This document shows positions 21,795 to 32,790 of a stretch of 64,000 nucleotides of DNA, one piece after another; position 1 is the stretch's first letter, and each line of letters begins with the position of its first letter. The DNA is taken from assembly GCA_033064195.1 (NCBI GenBank), contig JARBJD010000015.1, forward strand, positions 310,001-374,000, given 5' to 3'. Source of the DNA: Blattamonas nauphoetae (lineage: Eukaryota; Preaxostyla; Oxymonadida). The position numbers and the translations under genes are program-made. Under the pieces are notes generated by a model. That model did not search any database, was not told the DNA's origin, and worked only from the letters and a program-made list of their open reading frames with translations.

Positions 21795-22369
21795 ATGACA
21801 CAAATCCTCTTGAAAGGCAATACACGTGAGTTAAACTCCTCGACACTCTTCCCATTTACCTCTAGAATTGTCGTGATTCTTCACCCGTTCTTTCCCGACT
21901 TCTTCGATATCATAGCGAGTTGCTTCTCATTCCGTCGCATCAAACCAGTTCAGTCAGTACGTACCGGACTGAGATATCGGAATACATTGCTGTTGAACGC
22001 TGCACCACTTTCGCACATTGACAGTGGAAGATTACTGCTTTGATCATCTCCACCAATTGCATAAGGGCGGCGGAGAACATCTGGAGGTTCCTTTTGATGC
22101 CAAGTTTCCCGTTTCAATTCACTATTTTACTTCTATTCGTGCTGATCGACTTCAGTCGGTGGAAGCGCATCTTCCTTGGTGTGACTGCTACTGTCATTCC
22201 ACTCTCGCTTACCATTTTGCTTGTAGTTGGCCAACACATCCTATTTTTAGTCGCCAACAACTGTGAACCTAACAAGATCCAATCTTCATCAACAAACTCG
22301 AAGTCCCCAAAAGTATACAAATTCATGAAATTGGACTCGTTACGTCGTCAGAAGTGTTCTCCAATCTGA
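21795..22369 (+). CDS. Polytopic membrane protein, exon structure uncertain
   Basis: An ATG at 21795 opens a short exon ending at a GTGAGT-type donor (about 21826). Then comes a hydrophobic run (IVVILHPFFPDFFDIIASC) and a basic loop (FRRIKPVQ). After a phase change near 21955-22030, a 109-codon frame has two or three clear membrane segments (FTILLLFVLIDF and PLSLTILLVVGQHILFLV). It ends in a Lys/Arg-rich tail at 22369. The pattern suits a small multi-pass membrane protein. No family is recognised. The 3' end overlaps the last coding frame of the minus-strand gene. Confidence 0.4.
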
Positions 22370-24844
22370 CCAGAATCTCGCTCAAGAATGGAAACATCAA
22401 CTGGGCTGACGTCGGCGGGCGACGGGACGGGAGTGTGGTGAAGGCGGTCAAACTCGTTTTGGGCAGCGTGCTATTGTCCCTTCGTCTGCACAATTCGAAG
22501 CCGCAGAGTGTTGTATTCGGAGAGAGGTCGAGATCAGCCTGCAATGCTGGCAGTGCTCGCTCGCCTTCCCTCTCCACGCTTCGTATTCCTCTTCCTGTGC
22601 CTTCAGACACCCAAGTTCCAGCTGCACCCTTGCTTGCTCGATTCTGTTCTTCTAAACGGCGGCTGCGTTCTCCATCTCAGTGTTGGGATCGTTCTTTTCG
22701 TTTTCTCTTGTTTCGTTGCTGCAATCAGAATGCGCTCGCCTGCCTCTCACAAGTGTCTTGTCTTCGCCAATCAGCTTAATCCCGCACTCCTTCGTTGTGA
22801 TGAGTGCCATGCGAAGGTCGCGGAGGTCCGCCTTTGCTTTATCTGAAAAGGGTGAAGGTGAGATGAGAGCACACCAATGTTCCAGCGTGTGGTTGGAACC
22901 ATTCGTTCGATCTCTTTCATTCGCAACTCCGACCGCAGCAGGATGGTCTCGTCGATCAGCAGTTCTGTCTTGGTCTTCCTCTCCTGCAGCTCCGTGCCAG
23001 CTCTGTCCGTCGTTTCTTGTTCGGAGGAGACTTCGGGACAGCATCCAAATCGAACGGAGCAGTGTCCGCTCTGCCCTTCTTCCCACCGCCTGGCTGTTTC
23101 TATGTCGGAAATCGGAGCCAGTCGTCGATGTCTGGTCCCATGTCATCAGAACGCCATCCGCCAAACCCTGCGTCGTCGCTGTCTTCACTCCCGCTCGCCC
23201 GATAGGAGGGGCCGCTCATATCGGGTGGAGTGAGTAACCTGACACGAAACGGAACGAGTAGGGAAAAAACGAGCACACCTTTTGTGTGGCTTTGGAGAGC
23301 GACCGGATCCCGCTTGGCTAGCATCTCGGCCTGCCTCTTCTGCTCCTCTCGTCTCCGACGTTGCTCCTCTTCGTGCTCGCTGCTGCTCCAAATCTGGAAG
23401 GAAGGCCCTCGCTCTGTCCAACAATTCCATCTCATGCAGTCGCCGAAGCCTGTCATTCTCGTTTCCCTCCTCTTCCTCATTCGCCAGATCGTCGAACCGA
23501 TTCAATTTGAGCTTCCTCTCGATGACGCCGGCCTGGTTGACGATGAAAACACATCGCCCCTCAACTTCGGACAGTGCGCGCAGCTTCTCCCCGTCTTCTT
23601 CATTTCAGATCGGATCTGGAAGAGAAGGAATGACGAAGAATGACATGACAGACGAGAAAGAGTGTGCTTCTTCGCTTTCGAGCCAGACACGACTAATCGC
23701 TGATCTCTGTCGGAATTGGCAACGACGATGAAAGGCGGGTTGTTGAACTTCACTTCAGCGCGAGCGAGACGGGCGAGATGTGGAAGAGCGGATCTATGAG
23801 AGACAGAGGAGCATTTGACCACTGTTTGGATTAAACTGGAGAGCTGGTGGCTGTCTGGCGAAGAAGGTGTGTGGGACAAGGCGCGCGTCAATGCGAACTG
23901 GTGGGAAATGGACTGGAGAAGAGGAGTCAGATTGATAAGATGAAGAAGAAAGAGGAAAGCAGATGAAACAAATCGAACGGACACACTCGCACGACTCTTC
24001 GAGTTAGGTGTGGAAAGCTTCTGTTTGGAGAGAGAGAGGGCGATGGAAGAAGATGCAGAAAACACACCACAACACTGCGATCGAGTCTGTCGAACGCGAC
24101 TGCCTTCATAATCAGTCTGGAATTGTTCTTCACTCCAGCCTTGCGGAGCTTGTCGCCGTTGATGTTGGTCACAAGAACCCGAACACGAAGCCACTCTCCT
24201 AGCCCTCGCAGATGGAACGCGGGAGGTCAATCTTGAAGAAGGACGAGGCGCCTGCGTGGGTGAGTAAGTCCACAGCGACGATCGGGCTGGTCAGCGTGGA
24301 TGTGGGTGTCTGGTCCTGTCCCATTCGGAGCAGCCTCCGTTCGACAGCGTCGACTCGTTCGATCCCGTGCTGGTTGTGGTTGATGGGCGAGAATCGGGCC
24401 TGTCCCGGCCTGTCAGATGGAGGAACTGGGCAAGAGGAGCGTGCGGGAGGAACGTAGCGTACGTTGTGGAGAGCGACTCGCGAGACGGGAGAGACAAGGA
24501 GAGAGGTCGAAGCCCTGCGCGAGGTGCAGGTTGAAGAGCGAGAGCGTGACACACGAGAACGGCAGGTTGAAGAAGGTGTAGCGGTGTGCGCGGTCTTCCA
24601 GCGTGACGGCAGGTGCTTTGAAGAAGGTCGGGATCGGCGCAGCGTCTTGCTTGGCCTTCCGTCCGCGCTTGTTGGAGTCGTCGGGGAGGGTGATGCCCAT
24701 CGACGCGGCGTGTTGGTTCAGGTTCGACACGAAGTGGGTGAGGAAGAGCGAAGGAAGTATCATGAGGTGATGTGTTTGGATACGGGGACAATGGCAGCAT
24801 TGCTGACTGTACAAGTGCTTTGGATCATCAACAACACAAATCAT
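22323..24844 (-). CDS. Unidentified coiled-coil protein, many short exons, with at least two apparent frameshifts
   Basis: The N-terminal exon (from about 24765) reads MGITLPDDSNKRGRKAKQD and then PTFFKAPAVTLEDRAHRYTF. A 46-nt GTTCTC..GCGCAG intron joins it in phase to a long exon ending FFKIDLPRSICEG (24199). The next coherent part (LRVRVLVTNINGDKLRKAGV) needs one extra base near 24195. Further exons read EVKFNNPPFIVVANSD (near 23735), a Glu/Arg-rich coiled coil near 23350 (EEEQRRRREEQKRQAEML), and heptad-like helices at 22960-22500 (ELLIDETILLRSELRMKEIE). Another base is missing near 23000. It could be a real gene with sequencing indels in GC-rich tracts, or a decayed gene. Function unknown. 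Confidence 0.4.
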
Positions 24845-25299
24845 CCTCTATCTCAGCTTTTCGACTCGATCTTTCACCTCAACTCCTCCACTCTTCTTTC
24901 CTCACCTACAATCTTTTCTGATCACTTACTTTTGATTTTGTTTTTCCTCGTTGTCTCACATCTCCTAAAACTTCGTCTAATTTATTGATTCTTCATTCTT
25001 TCGCAAGATTCATACGTGATCAACCAAAACAAACTTTGTGAGAATAAAGATTGAATCGGGTCAATCTTGACAGAATGAGTCAATAATTATGAACAATGCT
25101 GCACTTTAGACAGGAAATAATGATCTTCATATTTAGTCTGAAAAAGCAGAGATTATGGGTTCGAAATAAAGAATGGGCTTCATCTCCCCAGTTTCAATTT
25201 GCACACCCAAGTTCAGGTCCTCACCCGTTTCTAATGTGATTCTCTTTCACTTTTTGGTGGACGTTTTATTTATGTGGATTTTAGGGTTTTTGGTTTCCC
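24845..25299. other. Intergenic segment containing right arm of the 4.7 kb inverted repeat
   Basis: AT-rich, with no coding frame supported. It includes the inverted-repeat arm 25244-25293. Confidence 0.3.
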
Positions 25300-26425
25300 T
25301 TAACTATTTCCATATGGTAACGAAAAAAGATCAATAAAAACTGAATGAAAACACGTGTGAAATGTATGAAGTTGAGATGAACGTGATCCGTCCTTCAATT
25401 GGAGAGATCTCTTTCTGCATCCACGATCAAAGTATGACGACATGGTATCCCTGTGCTTGCCTAAATTTGTGAAGAGGATGAAAAGAAGGAATGAGAAGAG
25501 AGCAAACGTGCAAAACACGGAAAAGAGGCTGGATCCTTTGGATTGGTGGAGTGACCAACCTGTTCGTCTAATTTGTTGAATCAACAAAGTTGGATGGATA
25601 AACACTGAAAATGTGAAAACAAGAAGGAAATTGAGTGATGAAGGAAACAGGGAGATATTGGCAAGAAAAGTGATGAAACAATTGTTGTTGAAAAATTGAT
25701 CAATTGAGTTGTGTATGAAGGAAAACACACCCGAATAGCATTTCAGCGAACATCAGGTCATTGTCCGCGAGTTGGCAAATCTCGAAGTCAGGATCCTTGA
25801 TCGGGGATTTTGAGCGGGCAAGAGGGTATTTAGGCTGTTTGATCACATCCATTATCGAGTTTATCAATATTTTGGACTCTTGGTATTAAGTTTTCGTCAT
25901 GTCATCTGAGACGTGGCAGGTGAGAAGGATTGGGATATGAGTTTTCTCGGAGAACGGAGACCTTTTCATTGGTTGTGGGAAGATCATACCTTGATTTTCC
26001 TTTCTCCACTTCAAGACAATTTTACCTTTCCATTGACTTTTGTGGCGTGAACATACCAGTTCACGAATAATATTCACAAATATTAGACCGTACTTGTCTA
26101 TAGATCGCTCAAAGACGGAATTATGTCCCGAAAAGAATTATGTCCCATGTCTATGAACATAAGGACAGATCTGTGTGTATACCACAGTTCTGTGCGTATA
26201 CCTGTCGGTAGATCTGTGTGTCTACAAAATCAGATCTGTCTCTATACTTACCGGAGACAATGATTGACGTGATCAAACTCAGAACGAACGACGAGATGTT
26301 CACAACAATGAAAACTATCGAAACAGGGTCAACACGGTGGTGGCGAGGCGAGAGTCGGCGGATGAGCGACATGTGCAGCCACAGATGAAAAATTTGCCAC
26401 GATGAATTGGCTTGGGTCCGCATGT
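25300..26425 (-). CDS. Exons of an unidentified membrane protein
   Basis: On the minus strand an exon near 26420-26255 encodes ANSSWQIFHLWLHM, a basic loop (RRLSPRHHR) and a membrane span (VSIVFIVVNISSFVLSLITS). It ends at a canonical GTAAGTATAG donor near 26253. A second hydrophobic frame at 25728-25300 has two or three spans (LNFLLVFTFSVFI and SVFCTFALFSFLLFILF). The start and the exons between them are not resolved. A TGTCCT-type repeat begins just upstream at 26418. The putative intron contains the AGATCTGTGTGTATAC mini-repeats. Confidence 0.35.
26158..26250 (-). repeat. Mini-repeats of GTATACACACAGATCT type
   Basis: Four imperfect copies of a 14-18 bp motif (minus-strand reading TATACACACAGATCT) lie within 90 bp. 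A very similar set (TACACGCAGATCY) occurs on the plus strand at 38528-38620, where it interrupts a beta-helix gene fragment. Confidence 0.5.
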
Positions 26426-26482
26426 CCTGCCTGTCCTGTCCTACAGGACAGTTAAAAGAGGAGGACAATTTGGATAAAATGC
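26418..26482 (-). repeat. 65-bp TGTCCT-rich repeat, second copy at 32726-32790
   Basis: The plus-strand sequence from GCATGTCCTGCC to GAGGACAATTTGGATAAAA matches the reverse complement of 32726-32790. The strongest match is GAGGACAATTTGGATAAA. It probably marks a terminal or subterminal sequence of a repeated element. No target duplication was found. Confidence 0.5.
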
Positions 26483-26861
26483 ATATGGCAAGAATATACT
26501 GGCCTGACCGGGGTGACCGGTCACTTTTTCTCAAAAGTACTGACGGTCAGTGACCGGGAGTTTTAAAATATGGGTCAAATCAGATCAAAATAAACCCATG
26601 AAATATGGTTTCGAGAACTCTTTTGATCCTATTTGAGCTTCTTTGGAATATTATCACTGTTTTCGCAAATTAATCGTGTTTTCAACATGTTTTTCTCATA
26701 AATCTTCAAAACTCATGTCGAAATGTGTGATCCGGCACTTCAACCCACAATTAAGGTATAATATCTCAAAATCAAGAATCGAACTCCACCACCGATGAGC
26801 GAACAATATTTTGTATTTTCAACTGCTGATTAGGTATCTTTCTCGTTCTCCCGAGCAAGAT

Positions 26862-27060
26862 GCCAGATCATCACAGACTGGAGATTATTCGCCGATTCGC
26901 AGTCACCCAATCTGCTCGATTCCATCTCCTCAACATCGTCCACACCGTTCTTCTCCTCTTTCTCGCAAATTGAAAGGATACTGACAATGCCCGCTCTGTC
27001 TCTTTGTCAGCATCCTTTCGTGTGTCCTCTCCGTCCAATTCCTTCTTCTCACCATCTCAA
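26862..27060 (+). pseudogene. Short membrane-protein fragment inside the 3.0 kb element
   Basis: The plus strand reads MPDHHRLEIIRRFAVTQSAR and then a hydrophobic run (FHLLNIVHTVLLLFLAN) to a TGA at 26966. A Ser-rich continuation in another frame ends at the inserted element. It looks like a piece of a membrane-protein gene carried by the element; identity unknown. Confidence 0.3.
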
Positions 27061-27070
27061 ACCACATCAG

Positions 27071-27583
27071 CAGGCATCTGAGTAGTCCCATCAAAATAGG
27101 TAAAACTGGGATCAATTGATGTCAGTGCCTAAATTTGTACTGAGATCAAATTTCAACTCTTTTCCTTTGAGATTTTCTCATTATCACTTCATTAATCATG
27201 TTCAATTCACTTCTTGTTTTCACATAATGCTCTTCAATATTTCAGACAGCTCTTATTTCCCAAAAACACGCACGATCACAATCACCAACACTTCTTTTTC
27301 GATGTATTCCCTTCATTGACTTTTGTCAGTGAGAAAACCATCAAAGAAGACATAATAACGCATTATCGACTTGTTTTATAATTATTGTTGTAGAACAAAC
27401 TGAAACAGCAGCACCCAAAGTTTGCATTTTCATGATCTATGAAGTGACCATTTTCCTTTTACTTTTTTCCATTCAAATATCATATATAAGAAGACTTTTT
27501 GAAATGAAAGAAACGAAATGGTATTGTAGGTATTTAGTGGGATCAGATCCGACTGGGATCACTGGGATCAAATCAGAAGCCTG
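27071..27583. mobile_element. hAT-like TIR element, copy 2 (513 bp MITE)
   Basis: It starts CAGGCATCTGAGTAG and ends TCAGAAGCCTG, as in copy 1. The flanks share CATCAG (27065-27070 and 27584-27589), six of the expected eight bases. The right 150 bp are nearly identical to copy 1 (17350-17499), and the left 40 bp match less well. It carries no coding sequence. It is nested within the 26495-29514 element. Confidence 0.75.
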
Positions 27584-29498
27584 CATCAGTGACGAGAATG
27601 GGAACATCTGTCTCAACACTAAGCTAAATCAACTCCTCATCCATTGTAGATTCCTACTCTGAACTGGGAACAACATTCTTCCTCGCTGTCGTTTCAATGA
27701 CGCAGACTCCGTTGGCTGAACCATCTTTAATCATCACCCTTTGCCACCTTGAAAATAGTGAGTGAATAATTGTGATTCCTTGACGAACAGAATACTCATT
27801 TTCGAAATCGCATTGAAGAAGCGTGAGATTTCAAAACGAAGAGAGTTCAAACACAAATTTGTGCTTAGTCTTTACAGCACCATGTATCTTCGTTGATTCT
27901 GGAGACCAGAAATGGATGGACATCGTCACACAATCAGAATCTTCGATGTAATCAGCAGAATTTGAGAGATCATCTTTCTTTCGTCACCAATCTTGCCAAA
28001 ATATGTAGTCAACCATCAGATATCTTCACATTGACGACATCATCTTACCCAAATCTCACCTTTCAAGGCAAACACCCAATACTATCCAACTTCTCTATTC
28101 CATCAACATCGCTTATCCTTTCTGTCTCTAACACGAGTCAAATAAAGCAAACAGTTCAGCATTCCTCATAGACAAGTTTGGACAGCTTTGGTCCTATTAC
28201 ACAGTCAGATCTTCTGAAGCACTCAAAGTGTCAGATCATTCTCAACCGATCGGGACAGATACTTCACAAATTGACACGTAATCAATCACTCCGCACGTCC
28301 ATCATCACACCATGAAGCACTTTCCAACAAATTCGTCATATCCATTCGTTTAGACACGACTCGTTTCAAAACAGGACAAGATTCCATCCATCACTCGTTT
28401 ACGCTGTTTGATACAGCTGAGTTATCATTGAACACAGCGTTGGATTCCTTCTTCCGATTTAAACTTGAATATTCTCTGGATGAGTCTCCACAATTTGTCA
28501 AATTGAAACAATGTTTCTCTCCTGTTAGATGGTCACAATGAAGTATCTTCCTCCCGCTCAGACAAAGAAAAACACTGAATCAAATACGTCAACAATATAG
28601 TTTTGTTGGTGGAAAGAAGAAAATGCAACATGCACACATTCCTCCATTCACCTGATCTCTCATCCACCTTCCTTCCCGCCCGATCCCAACGGAATCAACT
28701 TGCTTTGTGCATGCTTTGATTGATGGAGATGACGAGAAGGAAGTTTGCATCAAGATCAGAAGATCCTCAGGACCTCTTGGACACAGTCCAAAGTCAACTC
28801 CTTCTTCTGCGCTAAAACAAAGGCACTTTTGCTAGCATGACGCACGGCGATGATTTCTCGTCAACTCTGATATCGATACACATCCTGTCGTCTTCCTCGT
28901 GAGCACAGATTTAATGACGTCTTCTACAGGAATCACTGATTGTGGTTGTAGGAATGGATTGGGCTAGCGATTCATCGTTTTCGCCTCCACCCACTCTCTT
29001 GTTCCAGTACAGCATGAGCTCTTGTTAAAGATGCAACCGTCTCCATTCTCGTTGAAGCTATTTTCTGGTATTCGCAGAGCATTGCCGAAGAAACAGATGC
29101 GCCCAAGAACATTACGAAGCAGAGCGATTGAGAATGAAGACAGAACCGACGATATCATACAGCGAGTGTGGGGACGGAGTCGACTGATTCGATATAGCAT
29201 GGTACAGCTCGCATCATCATTTCGAACTTGTTGATCGAGTGAAGGAGATGTGCCGTTCAATATTCAATCATTTCTTCCTCATTGTGTCATTTTCCTTTCA
29301 TCCTGAATTCTGCAAACTTTAGTTTTGGAATCATTTGATATCGAGACCTGTTTCTGAAGTTTTTGATCTGTCCACTCTCTTTCAGTATCCTCTCATCCTT
29401 GCGGAAGATAAAATGCAACAATTTTGAGTCAATTCATCATCGAAAGTTGATCGAGCCCTTAGAAGAGAAGCGAGGTGACACTGACCGAGCCAAAGGCT
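27584..29498. other. Interior of the 3.0 kb element, no gene recognised
   Basis: Only short frames on both strands (27893-28171, 28964-29260, 29022-29234). None shows a domain or convincing splice pattern. Confidence 0.3.
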
Positions 29499-29629
29499 CG
29501 GTCAGGCCAGTATAGGCAAGAATTGAACCAGCCTCTTACTTCGTCAAAACGACAAAACCTGAAAGAAAAATAAGGATAAAGGTGAGATAATGAAGAACTT
29601 TTATGATGGTCCGATCAATGTCATGATTC

Positions 29630-29945
29630 GTTGAAATACACTTCTTTGTTCATGTTTATCACATAATTGGGAAACGTACACGACATTAATCGGAAATTGA
29701 TGAACGTGAGTTCAGAGAAATTCCAGATGCAAGAGATCGGAGCAGACAACAAATTTGTTCGTATCTCAACATCAGCTTCGGATATTTCGTTCCAATGGTC
29801 AAATTTGACTTTTATCAGCATCAAATCATCCTCTCCACTCGTTAGGCCTCTTCCTCTCTTTCCTTGGCACACTTCTCCATCGACACATGCAATGGCTTCA
29901 ATTTTGTCGGTTTGAAGATCTCACTCGGTTATGCCATGAGGTGAG
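29630..29945 (+). pseudogene. Beta-helix surface protein fragment
   Basis: The frame from 29667 reads GADNKFVRISTSASDISFQWSNLTFISI and then SSSPLV. The Ser-rich strand pattern is that of the beta-helix family (compare 11.2-14.8 kb). After 29840 the family-like continuation (DTCNGFNFVGLKISLGYA) is in another frame, and both ends are missing. It is an isolated broken fragment beside the right end of the 3.0 kb element. Confidence 0.45.
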
Positions 29946-32388
29946 TCGTTGGCGAGTGTGGTCTGTCCAATCTCTCGTCGAAAGTTGGTGGGGCAGCGTC
30001 GGGTGGGGAATAGAGGTGTGTGCGTGATTGGTCAGGGATTCTGCTTGATGTCATTCATCTCGATCGATGCTGTCTTTCCGAGTTCCCTTTCGACCTTCCT
30101 GCCCTGTTCTTGTGGTTTTTCTCCGGTTCACTGACTCACCTGGCCCTTCCGTCACTCAGCTTCTCGAATGCCTCTCCGTCTCCTTATGACCTCCTCTTCA
30201 CCCTGTGTCCCACCGTCTGCTTCATCAACACCTTTCATGCTTCATTGTTCAGCCCCCCAAGTTAAGGTTGATCGCGAGCGACGCGATGTGGATGCGGTGT
30301 TAAAGATCGTGTTGATTCGTTTTCCTTCCTCCTCCGATGCCAAGTGAGAATCACAGAAGTTCTTGAATTTCGTTGTGTTTGTGTTGAAGAGAGCGAATGT
30401 TAAGAGAGACAGCGGGGTCTGGTAAAGGTGAGAAATGACGAGATTGTAGTGTAAGGAATGGAGCAGTTGAATGAGGAAGATGAACTAGAAATTATCAAAG
30501 TGACATAAAGAAAGGAAGGAAGATCGAACCTGTGCAAGTTTAACATTTTGTCTCGTTCAGGAGAGAGGCTGATTGAATTGGGAGTTGATCTCACCTGAAT
30601 TAAGATTTAAATGAGATATCGAGATGAATGGTGTGTTTCCTGTGTTTTCGGATGATGAAGGTGGATTTGACTTGTCGAGTGAGGCTGATTTGGACAAGGG
30701 GGAGGGTTGTGAATTGGAAGGGAATCGAATGGATGTTTTGGGTCCTGAAACGAACAGTCTGGAGAGAAGAACACTGGCGATGACAAGAATGGGAGTGATG
30801 TTTCGATCTGTTGGAATCTTTTCGACGAGATAGGAGTATTGTGTTGAGAGGAGGAGTGACGGTGAAGGATTCGGTCTCTGATCGTTTGCTGTTCATCATT
30901 GAAGTTTGTGTGCGACAGAAACCTTCCATAGAGTGACAGTGAGGCACAATGAGTCGATTTTGCTCTGACTATCATTTGTTTGGTGCGATCTCAAAGAATA
31001 GACAGATCTGAACTAACACTAGAAATAACATACAAAAAATGAACGAAATTGAAAGCAGACATAGTGAGAGGGAGGAAGTCAGAGATTAACACTTTGCTGT
31101 TTGGAGGAGTGAGACTTTTCATTGTCGAATTGGTACAATGAGAGAATGCATGGGTATGGTGTTTCAGTACGAGAAGGGAGTGCGTAACTCAAGCATGTTG
31201 TGTATCTGAGAGACAAAGAAGATCATAGAGAGTATGAAAAGGGGGTGAAGGAAGGATGGATGGATTGAAGAAAAGACGAGCTCATGAGAAGAAAGATTGA
31301 AGAAGAAATCGAAAAAAGAAGAATCGAATAGTTGAGGCATGAAATAAATGAAGAGGAAAGTGGCATACTTCAATTTCCAGATGCTCATCGAACTCCGAAT
31401 GTTGTGACAGCGTCGATCGAACCTCGACTGAGTTCATCATCTTAGCTGATGAGAGAGAAAGGAAGAAAACAAGAGTAATGAAAAGAAAAGAGAAATGAAG
31501 AGGAGAATAGTTCGCAAGAACGAGAAGGGCGCAGACCCTCTTTCTGGTAGTGAGAGAAATGGCTCGTGCATTGGTTCAAGGGAACTATCGAGTACATCTT
31601 CACTTTGAATTGTATATGAGTCTATCTCTTCAATGGATCATTCCAGTCTCCACTATCCCATGTCTCCCCACTCTCATCTTGGATGAATTTGTCTTCAGTC
31701 TCTCTTTCTTCAGCTCCGCTTCATCACCAAATGTCCAGTTCTGATGTATTCATCTTATCTTGTCTCTTCTCTTTGAATATCACCTCTTCATCTCAATTCG
31801 ATAATGTTTTCTGTAACTTCCCCCTGTAAAAGCATCCACCATAGAATCTATCATTAACAAATGCGGAGAAAATGGTAAATGAGATAATGCAAACCATCAG
31901 TTCGGAAACGGATATATGTATCATCTTAGATCTCATTCCATAGTCTGGAGTTCAGATTCCAACACGCCAACGTGAACAGATCTTGAATCAAGATGCAGAG
32001 AATGATGGAATACTGAGTGGAAAATCATCAATCGATCATACAGCAAGGCGAAGCTGTTCTGAATCCAGTCTTCCTCAGGACAGTGGCCAGTGGCGATGAA
32101 GACCAACTATATGTCCATTGAAATCGGAAAATAAGGGAAATAAGTGAATAACCAACGAAATGAGAACACACACCTTCCATCATTTTACCACATTTCATTT
32201 CAGTTCGACGATCTCATGTGTCACATCGATCACAAGATCCATTGTCTAAAGCATGAGAGAGAGAAAAGTTTGAAGAGAATAATGAGAAAAGAGTTTACAT
32301 GGCACCTCTGCCGCTCAGTGTGCTTTGACAAAAGCGTCGATTAGCTGATTTAAGGCTAATTTGATAAAAATGTTGGTTTGAGAGGACA
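29946..32388. other. 2.4 kb with no supported gene
   Basis: Hydrophobic or low-complexity short frames occur on both strands (30020-30265 plus; 31164-31388 minus, Phe-rich with possible membrane spans; 30600-30947 minus). None has a clear start, domain or intron pair. Purine-rich runs dominate 31200-31560. Confidence 0.3.
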
Positions 32389-32554
32389 GATCAGACCACC
32401 ATAGGACACGATAGGACAGGACAGGACAATTGTCCTCCCTCGATTTTATTGTGGAAAAGGAACGCAAGTATTGGGAAGGTGTCAAATACCTTCCATGTCC
32501 TATGGTTTGAGCCCGCTTTAAAATTGTCCTATCGTGTCCTATGGTGGGCTGATC
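32389..32554. repeat. 166-bp foldback element with 30-bp arms
   Basis: The left arm starts GATCAGACCACCATAGGAC and ends GATAGGACA (32389-32418). It is mirrored at 32525-32554 with a single mismatch. The loop contains further TGTCCT motifs. It is a MITE-like hairpin related in motif to the repeats at 26418 and 32726. The flanks show no clear duplication. Confidence 0.6.
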
Positions 32555-32725
32555 GACCGCTTTTGGACAACTTTTGCGATTTTTGTCAAAATTGTGTGAA
32601 AAAATACTAATGAAATGATTCAAAAACAGAAAATGTGCATTATTGTCTCGTATCTTTCCTCATTTTTCATTTTAGGTTCTCACTGACAGGCAAAGTTGGA
32701 GACAGGTTCAATTCCTGTCATCAGC

Positions 32726-32790
32726 ACTTTTATCCAAATTGTCCTCCTCATTTTGGCTGTCCTATGATGTCCTACCTATAGGACATGCCG
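32726..32790 (+). repeat. 65-bp TGTCCT-rich repeat, copy next to the DIRS-type element
   Basis: TTTATCCAAATTGTCCTCC at 32728 onward, ending near AGGACATGCC, is the inverted counterpart of 26418-26482. It sits directly before the first reading frame of the retroelement, so it may be part of that element's leader or an older insertion. Confidence 0.5.

Larger units (their letters stand above)
20580..25293. repeat. Long-distance inverted repeat, possible termini of a 4.7 kb element
   Basis: The sequence at 20580-20629 begins CCACAAAACCCTGAAATCC and ends GTGAAAG. It recurs inverted at 25244-25293 with about 45 of 50 bases matching. The two arms face each other like TIRs around a membrane gene and a coiled-coil gene. 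I could not find a clear target duplication outside them. Whether this is one element or two independent short copies is therefore open. Confidence 0.45.
26495..29514. mobile_element. 3020-bp TIR DNA element with 8-bp target duplication
   Basis: The left terminus TATACTGGCCTGACCG (26495-26510) and its perfect inverted copy (29499-29514) are flanked by identical GGCAAGAA (26487-26494 and 29515-29522). Just inside the right end is a hairpin with 11-bp arms, CTGACCGAGCC and GGCTCGGTCAG, around AAA (29481-29505). The left end has related CCGGTCAC palindromes. The 8-bp duplication would suit hAT or P-type elements. The interior has no recognisable transposase, so the element is non-autonomous or decayed. 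A second, smaller hAT-like element (27071-27583) is inserted in it. Confidence 0.8.

Noticed and set aside
30600-30975. Minus-strand 115-122 codon frames
   Set aside because: Two overlapping frames of similar length with Ser/His/Thr-rich composition and no domain; likely antisense to purine-rich DNA.
32680-32722. tRNA gene suggested by an ACAGG-TTCAATT-CCTGT T-arm
   Set aside because: No anticodon arm, D-arm or matching 5' acceptor strand was found within a normal distance.
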